A DNA stretch of 64,000 nucleotides from Pseudomonas weihenstephanensis (GCF_001043055.1 NZ_JYLF01000003.1:496001-560000); one strand, 5' to 3'. Positions 7,759 through 16,245 are shown, counted from the first letter of the stretch. Made by a program: numbers and translations. Notes: generated from the sequence alone by a model not told the origin.

Positions 7759-9240
7759 TTATGCGTACAACGAGTCAAGGAAGCGAGCTTCAATTTCAGC
7801 GCGACGTGGACGCCCGGTGACGGTGTAGAACTGCTCTCTGAAACCGGAAATATCATTGATCACTTTCATCCGGTTAATCCGCGCAAAGTCCGCCAGGCGA
7901 TGTTCCAGTTTGGCCATTTCGGCCCGCACGGTTGGCTCGTCTGCGGACGAGAGCACCAGTGCACAAGGTTCATCCTTGCCCTCACCCATCACGATCATGT
8001 CGTCGATCAGCGGGCTTTCTTTGTAGACGTTTTCAACCCACTCGGGCGAGATGTTGCGTGCGGTGGACAGGATGATGACGTGCTTTTTTCGTCCGGTGAT
8101 ATACAAAAAACCGTCGCGCAAATCGGCAATGTCGCCGGTGTGCAGATAGCCATCGGACAGATCGCAGGAGGTGTCATCCGAGTTGTAGTAACCGGCACAC
8201 AGGGTGGGTGTTTTGACCAGCAATTCACCGTCCACGAACTTGGGCTCGATCCCGTCCAGCAGCTTGCCGGCTGAACCCAGTTGGCGTTCAGCGGGTGAGT
8301 TCAGGGAAATGATCGATGAGTTTTCGCTCAGGCCATAGGCTTCGAATACCTGCACGCCTTTGGCGTCCAGTTCGTGGAGCACGCTGGCCGGTATTTTGGC
8401 GCCACCGGTAATGATGTGCGGCTGGTTATTGCCGAACAACTGCTCGCGGGTGTGGGTTTCCAGAAGCAGGTTGGCTTCTTCCAGCAATTTTGGTGGGAGG
8501 TACAGGAAGTTCGGCTCGTTTGGCGCGATCAATTCCAGGTAATGCCGCGCATTGCCGCTCGCCGAACCGTACTCTGCGATGCCTTTTGGCATCAGTGTCA
8601 AGGTGCCGCCCGAGAGGATCGGGATGAACACGCCGAGCACCTGTTCGATGAGCAGGCTCATGGGAACAATGGAGAAGTAATGGAGGGGCTGCTGCGGCAG
8701 TCGCTTCATTACATTGTCAACGAGCAGCCCGACGGCCTCGTCCCGGATCAAGACCCCTTTTGGCTTAGACGTAGTGCCCGAGGTGTGGATAACCGACACG
8801 ATACCTTCAGCCAGGCGTTCATCCTCGTGGCTCCAGGCTTCATGCGTCTGGCCTGTCACTAATTGGGCAGGTATGAAACATGGCTTGGACGGCAGGATGT
8901 GGCCCATCCGGCTTTTGGTCTTTTCATCGCTGACAAATACAGCGCTGGCTTTGCCGAGCAGGCTCTCGATTTGATCGTCGGAGAACTCGATAGGCACGGG
9001 CAGCAGCACACCGCCCACTTTCTGGATCGCCAGCAGCGTATAGACCCATTCGTAGCAAGAGCGCATGGCAATGCCGAACACCTTGCGCTCACAGCGACCC
9101 ACACGTTCTTCAAGCGCGCTGGCCAGACGGTTCACATCGTTGCGCAGTTCATACAAGGTATAGCTGCGACCGTTCATTTCTTTGATAACAACCCGGTCAG
9201 GGGTGCCGGTCAAATAGTCCTGCATTTTTTTCGTGATCAT
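7759..9240 (-). CDS. AMP-forming acyl/aryl-acid ligase (ANL superfamily)
   Basis: 493 residues. Adenylation motifs are present: HTSGTTSKPKG at 152-162, AYGLSE at 301-306, YLHTGD at 365-370 and the hinge region GRKKHVIILSTARNISP at 383-399. The C-terminal motif reads TVTGRPRR (473-480), so Arg477 stands where most members have the catalytic Lys. The enzyme should activate a carboxylic acid as adenylate and possibly transfer it to CoA or a carrier. There is no carrier-protein gene beside it. It overlaps the upstream dioxygenase gene by 4 bp (ATGA at 9237-9240). The substrate is unknown. Confidence 0.88.
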   Translation of the reverse strand: MITKKMQDYLTGTPDRVVIKEMNGRSYTLYELRNDVNRLASALEERVGRCERKVFGIAMRSCYEWVYTLLAIQKVGGVLLPVPIEFSDDQIESLLGKASAVFVSDEKTKSRMGHILPSKPCFIPAQLVTGQTHEAWSHEDERLAEGIVSVIHTSGTTSKPKGVLIRDEAVGLLVDNVMKRLPQQPLHYFSIVPMSLLIEQVLGVFIPILSGGTLTLMPKGIAEYGSASGNARHYLELIAPNEPNFLYLPPKLLEEANLLLETHTREQLFGNNQPHIITGGAKIPASVLHELDAKGVQVFEAYGLSENSSIISLNSPAERQLGSAGKLLDGIEPKFVDGELLVKTPTLCAGYYNSDDTSCDLSDGYLHTGDIADLRDGFLYITGRKKHVIILSTARNISPEWVENVYKESPLIDDMIVMGEGKDEPCALVLSSADEPTVRAEMAKLEHRLADFARINRMKVINDISGFREQFYTVTGRPRRAEIEARFLDSLYA

Positions 9241-10169
9241 TGATCAATCCCTCCTACACGATAACTTTGAGCACCAAAAATACGGCGGGACTGATCGTCG
9301 AGGCGGCGACGGCCGTGCATGACGCGGGTGTTATCAATCACGACGATATCGCCTTTCTTCCAGAAGTGGCTGTAGGTGTTGCGCTCGGTAACGTCTTTCA
9401 ACTCATCCCATATATCGAGGGATATATCGTCGCCGTTTTCCCATGTAATGCGGGGTGGCTCATAGTTAACACTTGGGCCAAGCATGGAATTGCAGAAGGC
9501 TTGTTTGCCACCAAAGCAGCTTGTTTCTACTGCTGAAATGATTAATTGCGAGTGGATTAAGTTCTGGTCAATTCGGCGATAAGTTTGGCCGGTCACTTTT
9601 TGGTTAACGAGTTCCAAGTGCTCATCGGTGATGTCTTCGAGAGGCAGCTCAAGTTCAACACTCAGAAAACGCTTTACGTTATTCCATGGAATACGGCGCG
9701 AATATTTTATCGGTGTGTTTTCAAACTGTTTGCGTGTTTTAGAAGACAGGTCAAAGAGCACCTTTTGGCCGTCACACATTGTTGTTTCAGAGCCCACCGA
9801 AGCGGCTTCAAGGCAGAAGAACCATTGGATATCAGGGTTGAACGGCAGGTTTCCGTTTTCCCGATGCAGGCCCATCTCATGCAAGCCAGCAATAATCTCG
9901 GCGGTGTTGGCAGTCGATGTGGTGCGCGCAGGATCGAACGTGACTCTCGACGAGTGGGCGCTGACAAAATCGTTAAAATCTTGAAGTGTGTCGCTAAAAT
10001 CGCGGTAAATCACCACGCCGCTGTGGGCGAGGTCACCGTACAACTCCTCAGTGCTGACTGACGTGAGTGCCTTGACGTCAGGTTCTACTGCATAAAGGCA
10101 CTCAAATCCAAAGCCTGGTGTAGGTTGGCGATAAAACGGGAAATCTAACGACTGCGCTTGAGCCAGCAT
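9237..10169 (-). CDS. TauD/TfdA-like Fe(II)/2-oxoglutarate-dependent dioxygenase
   Basis: 310 residues. The iron ligands are visible as His102-x-Glu104 (HRENGN) and distal His285 (VMHGRRRL), with Arg residues about 10 positions later that could bind 2-oxoglutarate. His-x-Glu rather than His-x-Asp recalls the clavaminate-synthase/SyrP side of the superfamily, whose members hydroxylate, desaturate or otherwise tailor natural-product intermediates. A very strong ribosome site (AGGAGGA) precedes the ATG. This is the first gene of the leftward operon, with the promoter in 10170-10299. The wording of its codons is more AT-rich than the neighbours, consistent with transfer. Confidence 0.85.
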   Translation of the reverse strand: MLAQAQSLDFPFYRQPTPGFGFECLYAVEPDVKALTSVSTEELYGDLAHSGVVIYRDFSDTLQDFNDFVSAHSSRVTFDPARTTSTANTAEIIAGLHEMGLHRENGNLPFNPDIQWFFCLEAASVGSETTMCDGQKVLFDLSSKTRKQFENTPIKYSRRIPWNNVKRFLSVELELPLEDITDEHLELVNQKVTGQTYRRIDQNLIHSQLIISAVETSCFGGKQAFCNSMLGPSVNYEPPRITWENGDDISLDIWDELKDVTERNTYSHFWKKGDIVVIDNTRVMHGRRRLDDQSRRIFGAQSYRVGGIDQ

Positions 10170-10299
10170 CGAACGTTCCTCCTGGAGGGTGAGCTCTGGT
10201 AGCCATGGCTGCTACCGGTGAACACACAGTAAGAGAAACTTGATTGGTGCGGGTTTTAAGAATTAGAAATGCGCTCGGAAAATTTAAATTTTACTTATC
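10170..10299. promoter_or_regulatory. Promoter region of the ligase/dioxygenase operon
   Basis: AT-rich 130-bp gap between the stop of the LysR gene and the start of the dioxygenase gene. It contains a 14-bp perfect palindrome (AAAATTTAAATTTT, 10279-10292). It is the obvious place for a LysR-controlled promoter. I could not identify convincing -35/-10 elements. Confidence 0.4.
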
Positions 10300-11235
10300 T
10301 TACTTGTTCATGATTTCTTCGGAGGCACTGTGGATTAACCTTCTAAGGTTGCCAATATCAAGGCTGCGACTGCGGTCTTTTGACCAGATCATGTCCAGCG
10401 TGAATTGTGGGAACCCCATCGGCGGTTCACAGATGACCACACTTTCAGGAATACGAAGTAACGGTAGCAGTTTTGCGGGAAGTGCCAAGGTGGCCGGAAC
10501 AGCGGCAATAATATTGACGCACGCCTGGTACCCGTTTGCTTTGACTAATACTTTGCGCGCACGGCCTATTTTATCGAGCCAACTGTCGACCATGTTTTTT
10601 TCAGAGAGCCAGGGCGTGGGGTATACATGCGGCGATGCACAAAACTCATCCAGGCTCATGGTCTTGCCAGCGTCCTGTCTTAGATAACTGGTGAGGCACA
10701 CAAATTGATCATTCAAGATGGATTGCCATTCCAGTTCCGGGTGAAGTTGGTGATAACCCGGGCCAAACCCGATGGCAATGTCGACGTCCCCGGAGATGAG
10801 CCGATCAATGGGCAGGTCACGGCTCAGGCGTTCCAGGTGCAACGAGACAGCGGTCTGCTCTTTGGCCAACGACTGCAGGGCCTGCGGCAAGACAGACAAC
10901 TCGAAATGCTCGGGTGCACATATTTGCCAGACTTTGGTCACGGCAGCCGAGGGCCAACCGGCTTCCTCCTCTGCACAGCGGTTGACTGATTCCACGACCA
11001 CGCGCAGATACGGCGCGATTTTTTCTGCTTTCGTTGTGGGGAGTAATGCGCCCTGTGACGAGGCGAACAGCGTGTCGTCGAAACACCCGCGCAGCCTTTT
11101 CAAGCAGTAACTGACGGTTGGCTGACTGATGCTCATCAGCTCGGCGGTGCGCTTGGCGCTGCGTTGTTCAAGCAAGTTCAAAAACACGACGATGTCTTGC
11201 AGATCCAGTTGCTTGAGATAGTTGCTGTGTAGCAT
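10300..11235 (-). CDS. LysR-family regulator of the accessory operon (NodD/LeuO-like)
   Basis: 311 residues. A LysR winged helix-turn-helix (about 10-70, SISQPTVSYCLKRLRGCFDD) is followed by an effector-binding domain. The N-terminal line LKQLDLQDIVVFLNLLEQRSAKRTAELM resembles the NodD/LeuO/SyrM branch. It is on the same strand and just upstream of the dioxygenase operon, so it is the likely pathway regulator. It lies 26 bp downstream of the MarR gene and may be cotranscribed with it. Base composition is lower in GC than the flanking housekeeping genes. Confidence 0.88.
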   Translation of the reverse strand: MLHSNYLKQLDLQDIVVFLNLLEQRSAKRTAELMSISQPTVSYCLKRLRGCFDDTLFASSQGALLPTTKAEKIAPYLRVVVESVNRCAEEEAGWPSAAVTKVWQICAPEHFELSVLPQALQSLAKEQTAVSLHLERLSRDLPIDRLISGDVDIAIGFGPGYHQLHPELEWQSILNDQFVCLTSYLRQDAGKTMSLDEFCASPHVYPTPWLSEKNMVDSWLDKIGRARKVLVKANGYQACVNIIAAVPATLALPAKLLPLLRIPESVVICEPPMGFPQFTLDMIWSKDRSRSLDIGNLRRLIHSASEEIMNK

Positions 11236-11261
11236 AGAAAGTTCCCTCTAAATTATGCTGA

Positions 11262-11768
11262 TCACTCGGTGGGAGCGCACTCGCCGGGCAGATGTGACAG
11301 TACGCTTTTCAGAATTCCGGCCAGGGTTTGCCGCTGCTCGGCCTTGAGCGGTGCAAGCACGCAATTCTGGATTTCTGTATGTGTGTTTACCGCCTGTTCA
11401 ATCAAGGCCTTGCCCCGTTCAGACAGACACACCTGCACGCTGCGTCTGTCTTGCTCATCCACTATGCGCTCGATCATCCCGGCGCTTTCCAGTCGGGTCA
11501 AACGGTTGGTCATGGCCCCCGAAGTTATCAACAGTGAACGATAAAGTTCGGTTGGCGTGAGGCAATAGGGTGCCCCTGAGCGACGAAGAGTGGCCAGGAC
11601 GTCGAACTCACCTTCTTTAAATCCATATTGAGCCAAGGCTTCAGCGCGAAGGCGATCCAGGTGTTTTTGGATGCGGGCCATTCGGCCAAAAATCTCCATT
11701 GAGGAGGCGTCTATACCGGGCATTGCTTCAGCCCACTGGGCCACCACAAAATCTACATGGTCTTTCAA
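11262..11768 (-). CDS. MarR-family transcriptional regulator
   Basis: 168 residues with the MarR winged helix: LTPTELYRSLLITSGAMTNRLTRLESAGMIERI (about 69-101) and the wing DEQDRRSVQVCLSERG (about 103-118). MarR proteins are usually repressors released by small phenolic or lipophilic ligands. It is divergent from the alpha/beta-hydrolase gene, and a 22-bp near-perfect palindrome lies in the shared gap. Control of itself and of the hydrolase-transporter pair is likely. Confidence 0.9.
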   Translation of the reverse strand: MKDHVDFVVAQWAEAMPGIDASSMEIFGRMARIQKHLDRLRAEALAQYGFKEGEFDVLATLRRSGAPYCLTPTELYRSLLITSGAMTNRLTRLESAGMIERIVDEQDRRSVQVCLSERGKALIEQAVNTHTEIQNCVLAPLKAEQRQTLAGILKSVLSHLPGECAPTE

Positions 11769-11832
11769 AGCTGCTCCTTTTTATTCGTAAACGCATCGGC
11801 GTTGGCAGGATAACGAACATTATCGGCTTCCA

Positions 11833-11854
11833 GATGTCTTAACGTTAAGATATC
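11833..11854. promoter_or_regulatory. Candidate MarR operator palindrome
   Basis: Near-perfect 22-bp palindrome with a perfect 14-bp core (TCTTAACGTTAAGA) and one mismatched pair outside it. It sits between the MarR gene start (11768) and the hydrolase start (11889). Symmetry, length and position all fit a MarR dimer site. Binding is inferred, not shown. Confidence 0.62.
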
Positions 11855-11888
11855 TTTGTCATCGAACGCAGTTTACGAGGGAGGACGT

Positions 11889-12698
11889 ATGGCATTTTTC
11901 GATCACAGTGAAGACCGCTATTACTATTTCGATGCAGGGGCCGGGACTCCAATAGTACTTCTGCATGGGCTGGGGAACACAGGAAGGGTCTGGGCACCGC
12001 AGGTCGTGGACATGCTGCGTTTAGGCCACCGGGTGATTATCCCTGATTTATTGGGGCATGGTGCATCCGCAAATGTGGGCCGGGCGTTCACCGCACATGA
12101 GCAAGCACAGGCGATAGTGGCCCTGCTTGAGTTTCTTGGCTTGGAAAGTGCCATTTTTATCGGTTTATCGCTCGGCGGTATGGTCGCTCTGGAAGTGGCA
12201 GCGCAGTACCCCGACGCGGTCGACAAACTGGTGGTCGCCGGGACGTTTAAAACAATGGCCACGCCGCATCGACAACAGATGCTCGATAGCTGGATAGAGG
12301 CGCTGACGCAGCCCGACGGCTGCCTGAAGCGTTTTAAATCGAGCTGGACTGACCTGGTGGGTCAGGCCTTTGCCGACACCTCGGCCGGGATGATGTGTTA
12401 TCAGGCCTGGCATGCACAGGCGGCGGCGCAAGATGCACGTAACCCTGTTAACTGGTGTGAGGGGATGAAGCGTTACGATGTCGGCCCCCGGTTGGGGCTG
12501 ATAACCGCTCCGACCCTGGTTCTGGCCGGTCAGGCCGATCCTATGAGTTCTGTTGCAGAAGCTCAGGCAATTGGCGACCTGATCCCGTCGGCCGTAGTTG
12601 AAGTGGTGGCGGGTGAAGGGCACGTTTTCAATGTCCCTTGTGCTGCTGAATTCAACCGTCTGGTCACTGATTTTTTGCAAGGACATCGGCATGGATAG
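11889..12698 (+). CDS. Alpha/beta-hydrolase
   Basis: 269 residues from the ATG at 11889, chosen because a GGGAGG ribosome site lies just before it. The oxyanion segment LLHGLGNTGRVW (24-35), the nucleophile elbow GLSLGG with Ser94, an acidic residue in LAGQADPMSS (about 217) and the terminal GEGHVFN His (about 245) give a complete catalytic triad. The sequence resembles 3-oxoadipate enol-lactonases, lactonases and esterases; the substrate is not predictable. It overlaps the next transporter gene by 8 bp. Confidence 0.88.
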   Translation: MAFFDHSEDRYYYFDAGAGTPIVLLHGLGNTGRVWAPQVVDMLRLGHRVIIPDLLGHGASANVGRAFTAHEQAQAIVALLEFLGLESAIFIGLSLGGMVALEVAAQYPDAVDKLVVAGTFKTMATPHRQQMLDSWIEALTQPDGCLKRFKSSWTDLVGQAFADTSAGMMCYQAWHAQAAAQDARNPVNWCEGMKRYDVGPRLGLITAPTLVLAGQADPMSSVAEAQAIGDLIPSAVVEVVAGEGHVFNVPCAAEFNRLVTDFLQGHRHG

Positions 12699-13854
12699 TC
12701 GCCTCTCAAAAACGATGATTGGCATTCTGGCTGTGCTGGTTGGCATCAACTTGCGGCCCATCATGGCTTCAATTGGGCCTTTGCTGGGCGTCCTGCAAAC
12801 TGACTTGGCACTGAGCAGTGCTCAGGCAAGTCTGCTGACCACGCTGCCGGTCATGATGATGGGCCTGTTTGCGCTGGCCGGGCCTTGGCTACAGGGTTGG
12901 ATCGGTGAAAACAAAGGGATTGCAATGGGCCTGTTGCTCATTGCCGTGGCCAGTGGCGCGCGTGCGTACATTGACGGCTCGTCCAGTTTGATCGCCACGG
13001 CGGCCCTGGGCGGTATCGGGATCGCGGTGACCCAGGCGCTGATGCCTGCCTTCCTTAAGCGCAATTATCCCCAGAGTGCAGGCACCTTGATGGGCTTGTT
13101 TACGACGGGGATCATGGCCGGGGCGGCCATCGCTTCCGCGTCAGCGGCGCCCAGTGCCGATGTGCTTGGCTGGCGAATGACGCTCGGGATGGCTGCATTC
13201 CCGGCAATCATCGCCTTCGGTGTATGGGTGATAAGCGTCAATGACCATCGTCCCCAAGCCAATAAGGCCCGCTTGCCCATCAAAAGCAGCCGTGCCTGGC
13301 TGCTTATGGCGTTTTTCGGGATAGGCACCGGCGCCTACACCTTGGTGTTGGCCTGGTTGCCGCCGTATTACATCGAGCTGGGTTGGCCAGCGTCCAATGC
13401 CGGGTATCTGTTGGGAGCGCTCACGCTCACAGAGGTGCTGGCCGGGCTTTTTGTATCAGCAATCATTCATCGGTTCCCGGACCGTAGAGGTCCGCTCGCG
13501 CTGGTGATTATCCTGGTCATTGCCGGGCTGGGCTGTTTGATTGCGGCGCCGCTCGCACTGGTCGTGCCAGCGACGATTTTGCTTGGGCTGGGCATCGGGG
13601 CTCTTTTCCCGCTGTCGTTGATCGTGACCCTGGATCATGCCAGTTCACCCGCCGAAGCGGGGTCGTTGCTGGCGTTTGTCCAGGGGGGCGGTTATTTAAT
13701 CGCCGGAACCATGCCCTTTTTGGCGGGCGTTTTGCGTGATGAACTGGCCTCGCTTCGACTGGCGTGGGTGGGTATGGCCATCGCCGTGGCCATACTCCTG
13801 ATCCTGTGCAGGCACTTCGCACCGTTAAGGTCTGTTTCAGCCTCGCGGACGTAA
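12691..13854 (+). CDS. CynX/NimT-type MFS transporter
   Basis: 387 residues from the ATG at 12691 (AAGGA ribosome site), giving the typical CynX start GILAVLVGINLRPIMASIGPLL. About 12 hydrophobic segments are present. The family includes cyanate and 2-nitroimidazole transporters, but most members have no known substrate. Overlap with the hydrolase gene (12691-12698) shows translational coupling. The pair may import and hydrolyse, or hydrolyse and expel, the ligand sensed by the MarR protein. Confidence 0.86.
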   Translation: MDSRLSKTMIGILAVLVGINLRPIMASIGPLLGVLQTDLALSSAQASLLTTLPVMMMGLFALAGPWLQGWIGENKGIAMGLLLIAVASGARAYIDGSSSLIATAALGGIGIAVTQALMPAFLKRNYPQSAGTLMGLFTTGIMAGAAIASASAAPSADVLGWRMTLGMAAFPAIIAFGVWVISVNDHRPQANKARLPIKSSRAWLLMAFFGIGTGAYTLVLAWLPPYYIELGWPASNAGYLLGALTLTEVLAGLFVSAIIHRFPDRRGPLALVIILVIAGLGCLIAAPLALVVPATILLGLGIGALFPLSLIVTLDHASSPAEAGSLLAFVQGGGYLIAGTMPFLAGVLRDELASLRLAWVGMAIAVAILLILCRHFAPLRSVSASRT

Positions 13855-13954
13855 AGGGATTCAACGCGGTGCTCTCGGGGTTTCGCCGCAGCAGTTTCGG
13901 CTGCATTTTGCGGCGATGACCTGAGCCTTTACCTCGCGTAGCGGCTTATCGGCT

Positions 13955-15100
13955 TTATTGCGGTAACGGCATCCCTTTAGGCCACAGCAACCAGATATTG
14001 CCCTTTTGCTTCATGTCGCCCGCCAGCGCGCCGGCTTCGGGGCCGGTACCGACAAAGAAGTCGGCGCGCACTTCACCTGCAATTGCGCCGCCGGTGTCTT
14101 GTGCCGCCACCGGACGCACGATGGGTTGCCCGTCAGCGTGCGTGGTCGACAGCCACAGCAGGCTGCCCAATGGAATCACCTTGCGATCCACCGCCACGCT
14201 ATAGCCTGCGGTCAGTGGCACATTCAACGAGCCGCGAGGGCCTTCGTTGCTGTCGGGGTTCTGGGTGAAAAACACGTAGCTGGGGTTGCTGGCCAACAGT
14301 TCATTGACCCGGTGCGGGTGCGCCATCGCCCACGCGTGAATGGTGCCCATGGTCACGTCTTCTTTTTTCAACTCGCCTTGTTCAACCAGCCAGCGGCCTA
14401 TTGGCTTGTACGGGTGGCCATTCTGGTCGGCGTAGCCAATACGCAGTTGGCGGCCGTTATCGAGTTGCACGCGGCCCGATCCCTGGATTTGCAGAAATTG
14501 CAGGTCCATCGGATCGGTCAGCCAGGCGATCACCGGGGCGTTCAGGCCCTGGGCGTTGATGGTGGCAGCTGTGTCGTAGGGTTTGATCACACGGCCTTCA
14601 AGGCGTCCGCGTAAACGCTTGCCCTTGAGTTCGGGGTAGAGGCTGTCCAGATTGACCACAATCAAATCCGCTGGCACCCCGTAAACCGGAACGTGGGCCA
14701 CGTCGGTGGCGGTGAGGCTGCCGGGGTAGACCGGTTCGTAATAGCCGGTGATCAGGCCGTCACTGCTGCCTTCGGCGGAACGCAGGCTGTACACGTCGAG
14801 ATGGGTTTGCAGAAAGCTGCTGATCTGGGCCACATCGGGGTTGGCAGGCAGTTTGGCGGCTTCGCTGCACAGGTTGCCCCAGTTAGGGTCGGCTTTGAGC
14901 CGGGTACAGGCGCTGCGCCATGATGTGAAACCGCCTTGCAAATCCGCCCCTGTGACCTCTGGCAGCGCACTCCAGTCGGCTTTGCTGTAAGTGGTGTGAG
15001 GGGGTTCCGGCTGTTTGGCTTCGTTGTCGGTGCCATTGCACCCTGCCAGCAACATGACGACGGGCAGCGCCCAAGCCAGAGGCTTTAAAAAACGACTCAT
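13955..15100 (-). CDS. mltA: Membrane-bound lytic murein transglycosylase A
   Basis: 381 residues. A lipoprotein signal with lipobox LLAGC (Cys21) anchors it in the outer membrane. The MltA barrel domain is recognised by GLITGYYEPVYPGS (about 117-130) and LQIQGSGRVQL. The C-terminal 3D domain carries AAQDTGGAI and RADFFVGTGPEAG with the catalytic Asp. It cleaves peptidoglycan glycan strands to 1,6-anhydromuropeptides. It stands alone and is divergent from a small cytochrome gene. Confidence 0.95.
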   Translation of the reverse strand: MSRFLKPLAWALPVVMLLAGCNGTDNEAKQPEPPHTTYSKADWSALPEVTGADLQGGFTSWRSACTRLKADPNWGNLCSEAAKLPANPDVAQISSFLQTHLDVYSLRSAEGSSDGLITGYYEPVYPGSLTATDVAHVPVYGVPADLIVVNLDSLYPELKGKRLRGRLEGRVIKPYDTAATINAQGLNAPVIAWLTDPMDLQFLQIQGSGRVQLDNGRQLRIGYADQNGHPYKPIGRWLVEQGELKKEDVTMGTIHAWAMAHPHRVNELLASNPSYVFFTQNPDSNEGPRGSLNVPLTAGYSVAVDRKVIPLGSLLWLSTTHADGQPIVRPVAAQDTGGAIAGEVRADFFVGTGPEAGALAGDMKQKGNIWLLWPKGMPLPQ

Positions 15101-15228
15101 CTGCGATGTTCCTTTGCGGTTGCCGAGGTCTGATGACCGTCAAGGCAATCCTTATATTCAATAGGGGTATTGGTCTTTGCAGGTGACACGAGGATACTGG
15201 CGACCGATTTTCGTGATGTGAAGCGACC

Positions 15229-15678
15229 ATGACTTTGAAACGATTGACTGTTGTACTGCTGGCCTGCCTGACGCTGTCGGCGTGTGGTGGGGTTGATCCC
15301 AACTCGCCATTGGGACAGCGTAAAGCGATTTTCAAGCAGATGCTCAAGACCAGTGAAGACCTGGGCGGCATGCTGCGTGGTCGAATTCCGTTCGATGGCC
15401 CGCGTTTTACTGAAGGTGCGGTCAAACTTGATGCATTGGCTCACGAGCCGTGGAAGCATTTCCCACAAGTTAAAGAGTCTGATCAAACCAGCGCGACTGA
15501 TGATGTCTGGCAAAAACAGGCCCGTTTTCAGGACTTGGCGCGTCAATTGGAAGCAGCGACTGGTGAGCTGGTGATTGCCAGTCAGGTGCAGCCGTATAAA
15601 GCCAGCAACCTGGCGCCTGCGGTGCAGAAAGTTGAAGACACGTGCAGCGCGTGCCACAAGGAATTTCGCAACCACTGA
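15229..15678 (+). CDS. Cytochrome c'-like (class II) haem lipoprotein
   Basis: 149 residues. The N-terminus has a lipobox LSACG (Cys19), so the mature protein is probably lipid-anchored rather than free in the periplasm. The body is an alpha-helical bundle, and the haem site CSACH lies near the C-terminus (CSACHKEFRNH), the arrangement of cytochrome c'/c556. It probably carries electrons or binds gas ligands in the periplasm. It is a single gene, divergent from mltA. Confidence 0.82.
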   Translation: MTLKRLTVVLLACLTLSACGGVDPNSPLGQRKAIFKQMLKTSEDLGGMLRGRIPFDGPRFTEGAVKLDALAHEPWKHFPQVKESDQTSATDDVWQKQARFQDLARQLEAATGELVIASQVQPYKASNLAPAVQKVEDTCSACHKEFRNH

Positions 15679-15699
15679 GTCAGTGTTGAATCAACAGAC

Positions 15700-15842
15700 C
15701 CTCACCCTCTCCCTGAGGGAGAGGGGACTGAATGCCTACAGCCTGAGCGCTTCATTCGCCAGACAGACTGAATGCATGCAATCCCCCGTTAAGCCGCGCA
15801 TCGGCGCCCTCATCTTGCGGCAGAGGGTGGGGTTGAGGGTGT
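15700..15842. repeat. Composite palindromic repeat (CCCTCACCCT...GAGGG class)
   Basis: The stretch begins with a short palindrome (CTCTCCCTGAGGGAGAG) and ends with a partial inverse copy (AGAGGGTGGGGTTGAGGG), separated by about 90 bp. The same class of element recurs at 43500-43600, 49472-49514 and 56933-57040. It lies between the convergent cytochrome and DUF1090 genes. Confidence 0.6.
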
Positions 15843-15849
15843 AGTGGGC

Positions 15850-16245
15850 TTACTGGTCCAACTGATCCAGCGCTTCCTGCAATTCTTTGCGCGATTCAGC
15901 CAGTTTGTTTTTACGCTTGTCGATTTTCTCCGGGTCGCCTTTCTTCATGGCTTTGTCCAGATCCGCCTGACGCTGGCTAACCTCATGCTTGGCGTCGAGT
16001 ACCTTTTTTTCGCGTTCTTTTTTCAGGCCAGCCTCTGTGCAATTGGCTTTGACTTCCTTCAGTGCTTTTTCCAGACCCGCCACCTGGAAGGGGTTGTTGT
16101 GGGCGCGTGCGTACTCAAGTTGAGTTTCGATATTTTTGACTTTGGCAGCGCAACCGGTCAATTCAGGCGCTTGTTGCGCAGCCATCAGTGGGGCAGCCAG
16201 CAGGCCGCAAACAGTGAACAGGGCGAGCGGTGAAAGAAGTTTCAT
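15850..16245 (-). CDS. DUF1090 periplasmic protein (YqjC-like)
   Basis: 131 residues from the ATG at 16245, which has a GGAG ribosome site. A longer frame upstream lacks a credible start. There is a Sec signal peptide (about residues 1-23, ending LMAAQQA). The mature part is highly charged and predicted to be coiled coil (residues 45-131), with two Cys, in TGCAAK and KANCTE, that may form a disulfide. This fits the DUF1090 family, whose function is unknown. Confidence 0.85.
   Translation of the reverse strand: MKLLSPLALFTVCGLLAAPLMAAQQAPELTGCAAKVKNIETQLEYARAHNNPFQVAGLEKALKEVKANCTEAGLKKEREKKVLDAKHEVSQRQADLDKAMKKGDPEKIDKRKNKLAESRKELQEALDQLDQ

Noticed and set aside
10279..10292. AAAATTTAAATTTT palindrome as a terminator
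   Set aside because: It is AT-only, so the stem would be too weak, and no T-run follows in a useful direction.
13870..13915. Hairpin in the gap between the CynX-type transporter and mltA as a terminator
   Set aside because: The nested stem (CGCCGCAGCAG...CTGC...TGCGGCG) has mismatches and no T-run; kept only as a possible structure.
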